NCBI GenBank assembly: GCA_020746105.1
Contig: CM036621.1
Coordinates: forward strand, 27,237,501-27,301,500
Direction of reading: 5' to 3'
Length of the DNA stretch: 64,000 nucleotides
DNA from: Trogon surrucura
Taxonomy: Eukaryota; Chordata; Aves; Trogoniformes; Trogonidae
Positions within the stretch are counted from its first letter, which is position 1. The number at the start of each line of letters is the position of its first letter. The translations under genes were made by a program, and so were the position numbers. The notes under the pieces are model-generated. The model did no database searches, was not told the origin of the DNA, and saw only the letters and a program-made list of their open reading frames with translations. Positions 51,786 through 63,856 of the stretch are shown here, piece by piece.

Positions 51786-53637
51786 TTTTTCTTTCTGTTT
51801 AGGGAAAGGTGTTGGTGATTCCTATTTAAGAGCAATTACTTTGCATAGGGTTTGGGTATCTAAATGTCAGAAATGCATTTTAAATTTCCTCCCTGTAATT
51901 GCCATTATTTAGGAGTGTTGCACTCTCAAGTGGGTGTTTCTACATACCAGTGTTATACAAAATAATGGTAATTTGAGAAAGTAGTGTTTGAGCACAGTAT
52001 TTGTCTTTGATCTGTTTTAACTGTGTTGTCAGAGCTGTAGCAGGTTCCTTCCCCATGCCTGGGGGAAGTTACTTGTCACCCCATAGTCCTGCAAAGGACA
52101 CTCAGGCGCTGTACAGTGCAATAACCTAGAATCACTGCCAGTGAAGATGACATTTGTTATGGTCCTGTTTGTCATTTGTATCTCAGCAAGCCTCAGTCTT
52201 TCAGTCATTTCTTTCATAAGGACCCACTTGCACAAGCTGCCAAGATGCTTTTAACAATTGCTGCTATTGCAGCATTTGGGTCTGTCTGGGGAAAAAGAAA
52301 AAAGTGGAAGAGGATTGAGCGGGGATTTTGCAGAAGTAGGGGAGCTCACAGGGATTTACAATTTACTGCTGAAAAGAGTTGGGACAGAAGAGGGGCGTTT
52401 AGGAACTGTTGCCAAATGGGACTGTAATAAATGGTGATGGTATCCGAGGGGTGTGGAGGGCTCAGACACCTGGAAGGGTCAAAGGACACAGGCCTGGGGA
52501 CATAGAAAAAGAGGATTAATGAAGTTGGGGAAAGGGCACTCTCTGTCACAGCCCAAGATTACCTCTTTCTCACTTCTTTGAGAGGAGATCCCACCACTAG
52601 CCATAAGCCCAGCAGGCTGCTGCCTGCATCAGGCTGCTTCCCTCTGCCTCACCTCTCCCAGTACATGACCCATCTCTGCTCAGCACTTTGAGGAATGAGG
52701 TAAAGTGACTTTAAAAGGGTCACTTTTTGCTGTAATAAGTGTTCTCAACTTGCAGGCATAGGATCTGAGCCCATTTATCCAGAAATTAGATGACACCTCT
52801 GTTTAAAATTTTACCTTACCAGGGTCTGTTGTTCGGTGTGCTCCAGGAAGGTGTTCAGGGAGCCTGGAGATGGCAGCAACATATAGACACAAGCTTAAGA
52901 AACCTCTACCCCCAAAACCTTATAAAAGAATGAAATAAAAAAATCCATGTATAGAGTATGCGTGTATGTGTGTGCGTGTGTGTTGGAGAGTTAATTACAG
53001 GCTAGCCTCAATTCACTGGGATGGTTTGAAGTGGTATTCAAGCTTAACACTAGCCAGTTTGCACTGTGCCACTGATCAGTCCAGGTTAGGTATTGGAGTT
53101 TGAAATTCCTTCTGTGGCACAAACCTCTGAGGATGCTGAAATACAATACAGAACTTGTGCCATACTGTTGATCTTTCTTCTCAGTGAGTGTACATATTCG
53201 TGAATGCAGATGACAAAACCTGTTGTGCCAATGACAAAGAAATGCTGAGTTTTCAGTCTTGTACTAAAATGTCTTTGTTTCCTTTTGTGGCACTTGAATT
53301 TCCATCTGTAAAGCAGGACAATAACATTGGAACATATGTTCGTAATTTCAGCTTCATTTCTGCCACAGAACGAACACATTGTTGTGACTCATTTTATAAG
53401 AAGTGTAAAAGCTGCCAAATGGGCCAAAAGCTGACACTGGGTACATCAGCAAAGCAAAATGCAATGGGATGAGACCAAGGAGTTGACTGCCCCTCTGTCT
53501 TCTCTGTAGTGGTGGCCAGTAACAGGAGCTTGGAGAAAAATAAAAGCCACATAAGGAGCTTTCTTTTATATGCTTTCCTGGAGTCCGCCAAGTGCGAGCT
53601 TGGGGTCCTCCTGAATCGCAGATTGCTTCTTTAACAA

Positions 53638-54763
53638 TGTACAAAGCATTTGGTGCTGTCCCATGCAACATCCTTGTCTCTAAACTGGGGGGACATGGAT
53701 TTGACAGATGGACCGCTTGGTGGATAAGGAATTGACTGAATGGTCGCACTCAAAGAGTTGCAGAGAATGGTTCTGTGTCTGAGTGGGGGCCGATCCCAAA
53801 TGGGGTTCCTCAGAGGTCAATACTGGGACCAGTGCTGTTTAACAACTTTGTCAGTGACATGGGCAGTGGGATCGAATGCACCCTCAACAAGTTTTCTGAT
53901 GGCACCAAGCTGTCTGGTGTGGTCAACACACTGGGAGGCAGGGATGCCATCCAGAGGGACCTGGACGGGCTTGAGAGGTGGGCCCATCCCAACTTTGTGA
54001 AGTTCAGCAAGGCCAAGTGCAAGATCCTGCACCTGGTTCAGGGCAATCCCAAGCAGAAATATTGGCTGGGTGACAAGTGAATTGAGAGCAGCCCTGCGGA
54101 GAAGGACTTGGGGGTGTTGGTGGGTGTAAAACTGTACATGAGCCAGCAATGTGGTCTTGCAGCCCAGAAAGCCAATCACATCCTGGGCTGCAACAAAAGC
54201 ATGGCCGGCAGGTCAAGGGAGGTGATTCTGCCCCTCTACTCTTTTCTCATGTGACCCCATGTGGAGTACTGCCTTCAGCTCTGGAGCCCCCAACACAAGA
54301 AAGACATGGACCTGATGGAGAGGGTCCAGAGGAGGCCACAAAGATGATCAGAGAGCTGGAGCACCTCCCCTGTGAGAACAGGCTGAGAGAGTTGGGGCTG
54401 TTCAGCCTAGGGAAGAGAAGGCTCTGCAGTGGCATGATAGTGGCCTTCCAGTACTTCAAGGATGCTTACAGGAAAGAAGGGGAGGGACTCCTTGTTAAGG
54501 CATGTAGTGATAGGACGAGGGATAATGGTTTAGATGAGATATTAGGAATAAATTCTTGTCTGTGAGGGTGGTGAGGCACTGGAACAGGTTGCCCAGAGAA
54601 GGTGTGAATTCCTGCTCCCTGGAAGTGTAAAAGGCCAGGCTGGATGGGGCTTTGAGCAACCTGGTCTAGTGGAAGGTGTCCCTGCCCATGCCGGGAGGGT
54701 TGGAACTAGATGATCTTTAAGGTCCCTTCCAGCCCAAAGCATTCTGGGATTTTATGATTTACT
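53638..54763 (+). mobile_element. CR1 LINE fragment, decayed RT to 3' end
   Basis: Begins at the RT motif corresponding to KAFDTVPHNIL (about 53655) and runs through the octamer-type end near 54763. The open piece 53775-54080 gives NGVPQRSILGPVLFNNFVSD, DGTKLSG and DAIQRDLDGLERWAHPNFVK. Later pieces give [15 protein letters not shown]. Several stops and frame changes, and FADD is altered to FSDG, so the copy is dead. Its subfamily matches that of 47452-47850 rather than the young copies. Confidence 0.93.
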
Positions 54764-57700
54764 GACCACTATTAGACCTACCTCCACAGAGTTGCACAAT
54801 TTTTGCGGGAACCCATTTATACCATTACATTTCATAGCATCCATTGGCAATGAGTTCTGTGAGCTAATTATTTCTGTAAGAAGGGAACATTTAAATTTTC
54901 TACCTGATATTTTCATGTGATATACCCCTACATTTATACAGGGAGAAAAAATTACTAATTCTTCCCAGTTGGCTATTTGCTGGACATCTGTGATGTGGTA
55001 GATTCTTTTGCTTCTTCAGTTTTAGAAGCTGAAGAGAATTTATATATCAGTTTAAGCTGTTTAGTCTGCTGCTACATGGATCCTGAGGAAGCCAATCTGC
55101 ATGTACTTCATCTGGCAGGGACATGTCATTGTTCCATCATCACAGGATAACTACATGGGCATTTCTTTCTCCCTGTAAAGAAAGCAACAGTTGCGGTCTT
55201 CAAGTATAATATGTACTACCGATCTATTTTATCTCCCTAAAATTATTTTGGTGGGTTTTATTAATTTCTTGTTGTATTAATGTTACCATTTTTCCAAACC
55301 TGTTTCCCCCAGTGCTATTTAAGTTGGTAAAAATTATCAGTACATTAAAAAAAACCAAATTGGAAACAGAAAAAATAGTCATTCTGAGTTGTTGCTTTTC
55401 ATCATTCTAAGAGTACACTTCAGGACACATTCTCTTTGCAACTCTTTAAGACTTCAAACTGTGTAAAGCTATCTGCTTAAATAAATGATATTTTTTCCAG
55501 TTCCTTAATTATTCATGGAATGTCTGGATCTTCTCTTTTATTTTTTGCAGTTATGCTGAGGAGCTGTTCTTGAAAAAGTAGGTTTATAAACTGTATTTTC
55601 ATGTTTGCTTTTACTAATCACTTTAAAGGTGAGATGTCATGATTTATAACCACGTAACAAAGCTTGCCAGCTGGATATTTGTTTCATGGCTGGGAATAAA
55701 CAGACTTTTTTGTGAAAACTTTCTGAGACAAACTCCAACAAAGGGAAAGCGATTCATTTGAAAGGACTAATGTTTTATAATGATGGAGTTTGTATTTATA
55801 CTGACTTAGATGATCATCTGGTTGGGCATGGTCGCTAAAACAGGGGCTGTGCTTTGTCGCTGTGCATGAGAAGTCACATGCTGTCTGTTGGGGAGCGCTT
55901 ACATGCTTTGCTGTGCCTGCTTTGACTACTTCTGCAAAAGAAATTCATACTGAGGTGATCTACACCAAGCATATGAGCTGTGCTTGAGGAAAAAGTGCGT
56001 CTGACCTGACAGGTTTATTAGTTGTCTTTTTGTGTGATAGATTATCAAGCCTCAACCTCCTGTTTTCCTTGGGAGCTTGAGAGCTCTCAGTGAGGCCATG
56101 GCAGAACCAGGCAGGTTCCACAGGGGGAAGTATGTTTTGCTAATGTAAATGAAAAATATGTACATAGAAGGGGAACATAATTTTGTTTGAAATAAATATA
56201 CACAATACATATGTATACAATAGCATGATGATATTGCTTTGGTAACGAGGCTGCTGACCTTTGAGATGCAAAAGGTTGATAGTTTCCGTACTGAATGTTG
56301 AGGTGGTGATGTTTCAGATGTGCTTTCAACCTATGCTGAGCTTGAAAAGCCTACACGTTTTACAGCTGTTTGACTTTTGTTCTATTTTTTTTCCAGTAGT
56401 CATAAGAATTTGTCTCCATCAGGATCCTGAGCCTATATTCACTGTTCATGAGAGCAGTGCTGCAGATCAAGGACTGAGAATCTGATTTACTTCTCTCCTT
56501 TGTTCGGCCCCCCCAAAAGGAAATCCAAGACCAGGGCCACAAATCAACGTCCCATTTTGATCTTTCCATTTTCAGATAAAAATATTTGATGGCACTGATG
56601 TGATGAGGCATTTCCCTGTGGTTTGTAGTTTCCAGCAGAATTCTGGTTCATCGATGGACTTTTTAGCAGAATCCTGGTTCATCAGTGAACTTTTTGTGGT
56701 CATAGAATCATAGAACAGTTCAGGTTGGAAAAGACCCTCTTTGACTGTTGTTTTTTAATGGGCTTTTTGTAATCGATTGCAACAGATGCAAGGAAGAAGT
56801 GTGAATTTATCTCCCATCTCAAATGCCGCTCAGGAAAATAAAAAATCTAGACAAATCACAAATTTTTGATCTATCTATATTTTCTATATCTATATTTTGC
56901 TCTACATAATACCCTTTTAACCCATGGCCAATGCAAGAAGTATCATTCATTGGTAATGCTTTTTAAACATGTTAGATATGATGTTTAGAGAGAAGATGAA
57001 AATGTGTATGTTCTTCTCTTTTTGGAGTGGTTATGGACTACTGTCATAGGGAAAATGTTTTAGGTTTTTTTTGCAGGGGAGTTAGGGAATGAACTCTAAC
57101 AGCAATGTGGCCTCTTAGATGATGATAGCTGTTGTTTATGCCAGGGGCTGTTCTCTTACAAGTTCACAGGGAGACAGTCTGATCTCACTTTCATCTTTGC
57201 ATTAAGCTATCTCATATGCGTGAGAACTGACACTGGAAGCTTAACAACTTTATGAAGTGTTCCAACTCTCTAACCCCAGAGGAGCAGAAATGCAGAAAAA
57301 TATGGACTAGAGCTATTTGATGAACTATTTAATTTGAAGGCAGAATGCTTGCTGTTTGCATGTATCAGCTTTAAAACACGGTATTGGGAAAATATTTTCC
57401 ATCACAAGTTTCAACATAAACAAGTTACAAATGTGTAAATATTTATTTGTCTTAGAAAACTAGTGTTGATCTCATTAATTTTGGACAGAGAAAGCCTTGC
57501 TACAAAAATTATCTTTTTTTTTTTTGTTCTACTGGGAGGATATACAGAATGAGTGACACTACTGATGTCTTACTTGATTCAAATAAGAAAATCTTTTACG
57601 ATGCCCGCACTGTTATGTCAAGTCCTCAGTGAAACAACTGGCAGTGTAATAGGAAGCAGAGCTACTGGCACAGATAATTGGGACCACAAAGAAAATGGAT

Positions 57701-58948
57701 GACACTGCCAAAAGTGGGGCAATTGCTCAAAAATCCAGCAGTTTCTAAATATTTTTACATTCTTTTTGGAAATGATTGCAGTACATATTATAGTGCTGGT
57801 CGCTGCTGTAAAACTAAGGCAACATTTGCTTTAGCCAACCCTGCTGATGAATAGTTGCATAACTTAAATCCAAATTATTTTGTAAAAATGGTAAATATTT
57901 TTTCCTAGAGATGATGCTGAAATCTCTGGTATAATTTAACATGTATATTTTTTTTAGAAAATATTTTCCTCCAAAGAGATTAGTATTGAGTCTTTCAGGT
58001 AAAGGGGCTTATACCATCTGTGTAATCATAACCACAGACCAGGGATGGTGTCAGCTCTTTTCCAAATCATTGGTCTTCTACTTAATGCTCCTTTTCCCCC
58101 ACATTACCCTCCAAATTCCAAGAAGTTCTAGAAGTTTCACATTTATTTGTTAGTAGGGCTGAGAAATCCTACACTACAGTGTATTATCCCTTGTGAACTC
58201 CTGAACACCATGGACCATAGAGTAAAGCAGTTGAAGGTAGTAGAACTGGAAATTTTTTGTAGCAGTGTTGTCTCTTCAAAGTTTCTGGAAAAGAAGATTT
58301 GTGTGGCATCACAGCATCTTATCTGCAGGTGTTTTTGTATATGGAGTGTTAACTCGCAGATCAGGAGACCTAGTTCTTTAGCTCTGTAGTAGGATGTAAT
58401 TCTTACCACTTATCATAGTAATTTCCTTCCCATCGTGAGGCAGTTGACAACTGTCAAGAGTATGCTCTGCAACTATGAGTGTTCTCTGCAACTAAGCAGA
58501 GAAGCAGACCTCGTGTGGACAATGTAATGACCTTTGTTACTGTTATTAATAGTGTTAGGGAATGCTCTACAGCAAATACAACTCCAGTTATTCCAAATTT
58601 TCTGGAAACACTGACCTAGGATCATTGTTGATTGAGTCTGAGCACTGAGGAAGGTCTGGCTGCCCAGACCACCCAGACTTTATATTTCTAATTTTCTTGG
58701 GTACGGCAGTTTCCCCATTTGCCCACATGCCAGGGTATATGCAGCTTTTCTAAAACCTGGCTGGTTACAAATAGCTTTCGATCCACCTGCAACATGGGTA
58801 ATATGACAGTAACCGTTCATTCTGCCTGTTTGAGGCTTACAAAGAGCAACTGAGATGTACATCCTTCTTTTGCTAAATCTTCCATGGCTAAATGTCAAGC
58901 CTTTAGTCGCCCAATCTTTCCTAACAAGTTTCTTTTATCTGTTTTTAG
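54764..58948. other. Intergenic or intronic DNA before the dehydratase-like exon
   Basis: May include upstream exons of the dehydratase-like gene, but I could not identify any. Contains a CR1 tail near 56701 and T-runs near 57510. The rest is AT-rich unique sequence. Confidence 0.4.
56701..56743 (-). mobile_element. Short CR1-type 3'-tail fragment
   Basis: TCATAGAATCATAGAACAGT then TCAGGTTGGAAAAGACCCTC. Reverse-oriented tail of about 40 bases. Confidence 0.75.
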
Positions 58949-59291
58949 GGATGACAATAAAATAAAGAAACAAGATGCCTCAGCAATCTGTGATCTTCAC
59001 TGTTGTAAGGATGCGCCGGTAAGAAATGGCCTTATTGGGCAGAAACCACCTTCTATCCATCCTGAGAGACTGAAAGATTTTGGTGAAGAAGATTACCTCA
59101 ACGGGGATGTGAAGACCTGGGAAATGAAGATAGTGAACCGTAACGAGGAGTTACTTCAAGATGCCCTTTCCTGCATCCCTCAGTCAAGCAGTAGGACCAG
59201 CCTGTCAAGCTGTAACAAGCTGATTCGATTTGAAGATATTAGTGCAGCAGCTTTCAAAATCCAGTGCGGTGTTCAGAAAACCCCCTGCGTG
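58949..59291 (+). CDS. Exon of a PLP-dependent threonine/serine dehydratase-like protein (partial gene)
   Basis: Strong acceptor (TTTCTTTTATCTGTTTTTAG) at 58948 and donor GTAGGA at 59292. It enters with the third base of a codon and leaves in phase 0: 114 codons. Residues 1-90 or so are an extension with motifs SIHPERLKDFGEEDYLNGDV and KTWEMKIVNRNEELLQDAL. The end reads IRFEDISAAAFKIQCGVQ, then KTPCV. This matches the start of the catalytic fold in threonine ammonia-lyases (pattern EDI-AA--I---V--TPL), just before the segment with the PLP lysine (usually TGSFK-RGA). That segment and the rest are not found before the window ends. An alternative start is ATG at 58884 in the same frame without splicing; the acceptor makes this less likely. 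I do not recognise a human protein with this extension (SDS, SDSL and SRR lack it). Confidence 0.72.
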
Positions 59292-61103
59292 GTAGGAAAT
59301 CTTTATGGCTTTGTGTTCTCTCAGTGTTTCTTTTCTTTATAGAAGTCGATCAGAAATTCATGAAGAGGATGTGAGAAGTGTAGCAGATCATCTGTGTAAG
59401 ATGACTCATGTACCTATTAGTTTCTGTTATCTGTCAATAAGTTTCTTCTTAACTGTTTACACTCACCTGAATCCTCAAAGATTGCAGTGACCTGTAAACA
59501 AAGGATAAACTACATTAGACGTAGACTTAATGCACTGTGGTATTATGCTCCCAGTGAAAAACTCTTGCTATGAAGGAACCTGAGTTGGAGGTGGCAGGCT
59601 GTCAGCATTTGGGTCTGCAGTCTTGTGGGAGGGTCTGGTTTGGGACCAGCCCCCATGTGTGGAGAGTTTGAAGGTACAGACTTTCCTTCCTAGCCTGACC
59701 AACCTGGCAAGGCTGGATATGTTCTGTAACCAGGTGGTTCTGCCACATGTGTCCTCAACAAAATGAGGACATTAAACTACGCACACAAACACACAGGCAT
59801 ACGCACCTATCAATCAGTCTCAGTACAGAAATGACTGAGATGCTCCCGTAAATGTTCAAACATTTGCTAAAGCCTGAGAGAAGTGCAGTGGCAAGCTCTT
59901 TAATTCATAGTGTGTTTCCACTGCTCAGAGCTATTCATGAAAGCTCCTGTAGGCGTCCTGTAGCTAATCTTGTCTTTTCCCTGCAGCGAGTGAGAAGAGC
60001 ATCTTTCCCAAATGACAGTTCATAACAGCAGCCCCAAATCTCACTCTCGATGAACACCTTCCCATTGCTGACCCAGGGCAAGATAAGGATTGCTGTGGTT
60101 TTTGTCACATATTACTGAAGAAGTGTGTCTTGTGAGAAAGGGCCTGATACAAGACTGTTCGGGGCTGTAAGGTGGCACAAAACACTTGCAGGGTAGTGTT
60201 GACTGGAGTGCATGGAGTAAAACTGGATGCATTTTACGTTCATATACTGCCTACTCAGACTGCCTTTGGAGTAAACCGTCCTGCCAGCTCTACCTGGCTT
60301 TCTTTTCAGAGTGGAAAAGTTGGCTTGCTAGCGGAGGCAGTGTGGGAGTGAGCAAACACGTATGCAGCATGGGTGATCAGGGGGCCAGGGCCTGGACAAA
60401 CAGAGGGAGCATACCAAACTCTGCATTTTGCATAGTTTGTCACCAAAACTCTCAGATGGTCATGCTTGAGAGCACAGACAATGCTTGGGACAGAAGTGTC
60501 AGTCTTCTGCTTTTGTGAAGAGGCTGTCCCAGGACAAGAAGATTTGCATTTATACTTCAGTCAGTGAGCACTGCACTTCTCTGTATTTGACAGCTCTGGC
60601 TGTATTTGTTAGGTGGGTTTAATCTTGCTGTACAAAGCTGAGCAGGGAGGTTGAGAGTGTCATGGCTTAATTTGGAAAGCAGAACTAGCTGTCTCTGTAC
60701 CCACTGTGAGACTGGACCATCCCTTCCCTGCAGCTCATGGCGTGTGCTTCTGCCAGACAGAGGATACTGCCTCGGTACATCTGCTAGTGTGAGACTGCAG
60801 GAACCTTGGCCATATGGGTCACTGAAGGACCTCGTTCACATCCTTGGCTCAGATGGATCAGACCAACAGCTTGGAACTAGTAAAGTCCACCTTGGTCCCA
60901 TCCCCTGAGCCATCTATTTGCTCCCAAAACACAGCTCCTGCTCTGAAAATTAACGAACTAACACATCCTTATACAAGGAAAGGTGAGACTGCACCATAGA
61001 GGTCCATCTTCTGCTCCTGCAGAACTTCTCATAAACTTTCTGCTCCTGCTCACAAGTAATTAAGCTCTCTTTGGCCATTTCTTCTAGGTACCTTTGCCCC
61101 TTG
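59292..61103. other. Probable intron of the dehydratase-like gene
   Basis: No next exon recognised; in particular no frame encoding a TGSFK-like PLP-lysine motif was seen. An imperfect CA-rich run lies at 59780-59806. Confidence 0.4.
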
Positions 61104-61658
61104 TGCTGGTTTTGGCTGATCTAGAGTTTAATTTTCTGCCTAGTAGCTAGTATGGGGCTGTGTCGTGGATTTGTGCTGAAAACAGTGTTGATAACACAGG
61201 AATGTTTTAGTTATTGCTGAACAGAGCTTGCACAGAGTCGAGGCCTTTTCTGCCTCTCACCTCACCTGCAAGAGGGCTGGAGGTGCACAAGAAACTGGGA
61301 GGGGACATGGCCGGGACAGCTGACCCTCAACCACAGGGTGTCATGCTCAGGTTCTAAAGCTTGAGCGAAGCTTGATAGGAAGGTGCTGCTGCTCAGGGAC
61401 TGGCTGGGCATCAGTTAGTGGTGAGCAAGTGTTTTCATTTGCTTCCCTTCTCTGTCTTGGGTTTTATTTCTCCCTCTTTTGTTATTTTCCTTTTGAGGAT
61501 TATTAATTGTTTGTTTGTTTGTTTCAGTTGTTAAACTGTTCCTATCTCAACCCACACTTTTTCTCACTTTTACCCTTCAAATTCTCTTCCCCACATCCTG
61601 TTGGTAAGTGAGCAAGTGGCTGAGTAGCATTGAGTTGCCAGCTGAGTTTAAATCACAG
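61104..61658 (+). mobile_element. Solo LTR relic of an avian endogenous retrovirus
   Basis: Starts TGCTGGTTTTGGCTG, continues with TAGTAGCTAGTATGGGGCTG, GTGCTGAAAACAGTGTTGAT and GGGACAGCTGACC, and ends near TTGCCAGCTGAGTTTAAATC. This is the sense orientation of an LTR family common in bird genomes, the same family as 677-1478 but closer to its usual form. No internal viral sequence is adjacent. The 3' boundary is uncertain by a few bases. Likely an old, fixed insertion; exact subfamily not determined. Confidence 0.8.
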
Positions 61659-62085
61659 GACCCCTCAACTTAAATAGTTCTTTCACTTAGGTGTCCCCGG
61701 CAGATTATGCAACATGATTATATCCCCTTTCGCATTTACAAGCTAAACAGGCCAACTTTCTTTAGTCTCTTTTTATGAATTATACTTTTGGGATGATCAG
61801 AAGAGTGGAGAAACATCTTGCAGGGTGATTCTTAGTCTGCAGGTAAGACCATGGATGGAGCGTCCTGGATCCTTACGCAGGAGTTTGCCTGCACCTGAGA
61901 TATGACATCATGACTGATTGTAACACATGTTCTAGAGGTAGCAAGTGTAGGAAAAGAAGAAAGTAGCATTAAATTGAGCACTTGGTTTGGTTACTGATGT
62001 AGGAACTTTAAGGGTTTTTTGTGTTAGCTTTGTGGATGCCAAGTGGTGGCTGTGCTGTGTGTTGTATGTCAGGTGCAATATCCGT
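61659..62085. other. Spacer between LTR relic and CR1
   Basis: About 430 bases with nothing recognised. Confidence 0.5.
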
Positions 62086-63856
62086 AGTCATAGAATCATA
62101 GAATCATAGAATCATAGAATGTCAGGGATTGGAAGGGACCTCGAAAGATCATCAAGTCCAATCCCCCTGCCAGAGCAGGAATGCCTAGATTATACTACAC
62201 AGGAACGTGTCCAGGCAGGTCTTGAATGTCTCCAGAGAAGGAGACTCCACAACCTCTCTGGGCAGCCTGTTCCAGTGTTCCGTCACCCTCACTGAGAAGA
62301 AGTTTCTTCTCGAGTTTAAGCGGAACCTCTTATGTTCCAGTTTCAGCCCATTACCCCTTGTCCTGTCAGTGGTTGTCACCGAGAAGAGCCTGGCTCCATC
62401 CTCGTGACACTCACCCTTGATATATTTGTAAACATTAATGAGGTCACCCCTCAGTCTCCTCTTCTCCAAACTAAAGAGCCCCAGCTCCCTCAGTCTTTTC
62501 TCATAAGGGAGATGCTCCACTCCCGTAATCATCCTAGTTGCCCTGTGCTGGACTCTCTCCAGCAGATCCCTGTCTTTCTTGAACTGAGGGGCCCAGAACT
62601 GGACACAATATTCCAGATGGGGTCTCACCAGGGCAGAGTAGAGGGGAAGGAGAACCTCTCTTGACCTACTAACCACCCCCCTTCTAATACACCCCAGGAT
62701 GCCATTGGCCTTCCTGGCCACAAGGGCACAGTGCTGGCTCATGGCCATCCTGCTGTCCACCAAGACTCCCAGGTCCCTTTCCCCTACACTGCTCTCTAAT
62801 AAGTCATTCCCCAACTTATACTGGAACCTGGGGTTGTTCCTACCCAGATGCAAGACTCTACATTTACCCTTGTTATATTTCATTAAATTTTTCCCCGCCC
62901 AACCCTCCAGCCTGTCCAGGTCTCGCTGAATGGCAGCACAGCCTTCTGGCGTGTCAGCCACTCCTCCCAGCTTGGTGTCATCAGCAAACTTGCTGATAGT
63001 ACTCTCTAGTCCCTCATCCAAGTCATTGATGAATATATTGAATAATACTGGTCCCAGTACCGACCCTTGCGGGACTCCACTGGATACAGTCCTCCAACCA
63101 GACTCCGCCCCATTGACCACGACTCTTTGGCTTCTTCCCTTTTGCCAGTTCACAGTCCACCTCACTACCCGAGAGTCTAGCCCACACTTCCTCAGTTTAG
63201 CAGCAAGGATGCTGTGGGAGACTGTGTCAAATGCTTTACTGAAGTCGAGGTAGACCACATCCACCGCTCTGCCATCATCTATCCACCTTGTTGTATCCTC
63301 GTAAAAAGCTATGAGGTTAGTCAAGCACGACTTCCCTTTGGTGAAGCCATGTTGACTGTCTCTAATGACCCTCTTATCCCTGATATGCCTTGAGATGGCA
63401 CCAAGGATAAGTCGTTCCATCACTTTCCCAGGGATGGAGGTGAGGCTGACCAGTCTATAGTTACCCGGGTCCTCCTTCTTGCCCTTTTTGAAGACTGGAG
63501 TGACATTTGCTTCCCTCCAGTCCTCAGGCACCTCTCCCGTCTCCCAAGACTTGGCAAAGATGATGGAGAGTGGTCTAGCAATGACATCAGCCAGCTCCCT
63601 CAGCACCCGTGGATGCATCCCATCTGGACCCATGGATTTATGGATGTCCAGATTGCTTAACTGGTCCCTAACCCAGTCCTCATCGACTAAAGCAAACTCC
63701 TCCACTGCCCTGACTTCCTCTGGGGCCTCAGAGGAACGGGGCTCCTCAGGACAGCCTCCGGCAGAGTAGACAGAGGCAAAGAAGGCATTCAGTAACTCTG
63801 CCTTCTCTGTATCTTCTGTCACCAAGGCACCCACCTCATTCATCAGTGGGCCTACA
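62086..63856 (-). mobile_element. CR1 LINE, 5'-truncated, young copy
   Basis: Minus orientation. The octamer tail at the left has four units (TCATAGAA from 62088). The ORF2 frame is open for 552 codons from the first Met to the TAG and ends [13 protein letters not shown]. The copy starts within the region just before the reverse transcriptase ([17 protein letters not shown]), so the whole endonuclease is missing. RT motifs are intact ([21 protein letters not shown]). The protein differs from the copy at 29955-32714 at roughly 13 of 550 positions, so both come from one young subfamily. Confidence 0.97.

Larger units (their letters stand above)
47851..53637. other. Intergenic region without recognised genes
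   Basis: Holds the AT palindrome at 48019, GT-rich runs at 49344-49357 and 52957-52985, and a possible MIR relic near 51700. Open frames such as 50325-50780 (151 codons) and 49746-50067 have no domain I can name. The stretch 49480-50200 is somewhat GC-richer. Confidence 0.4.

Noticed and set aside
55551-55580. Micro-exon candidate TTATGCTGAGGAGCTGTTCT between AG and GT as upstream exon of the dehydratase-like gene
   Set aside because: The only ATG frame stops after a few codons and nothing ties it to 58949.
38031-58000. Expected neighbours TMEM254 or collectin genes (SFTPD/MBL type)
   Set aside because: I looked for their characteristic motifs on both strands and found none. They may be absent, moved or outside the window.
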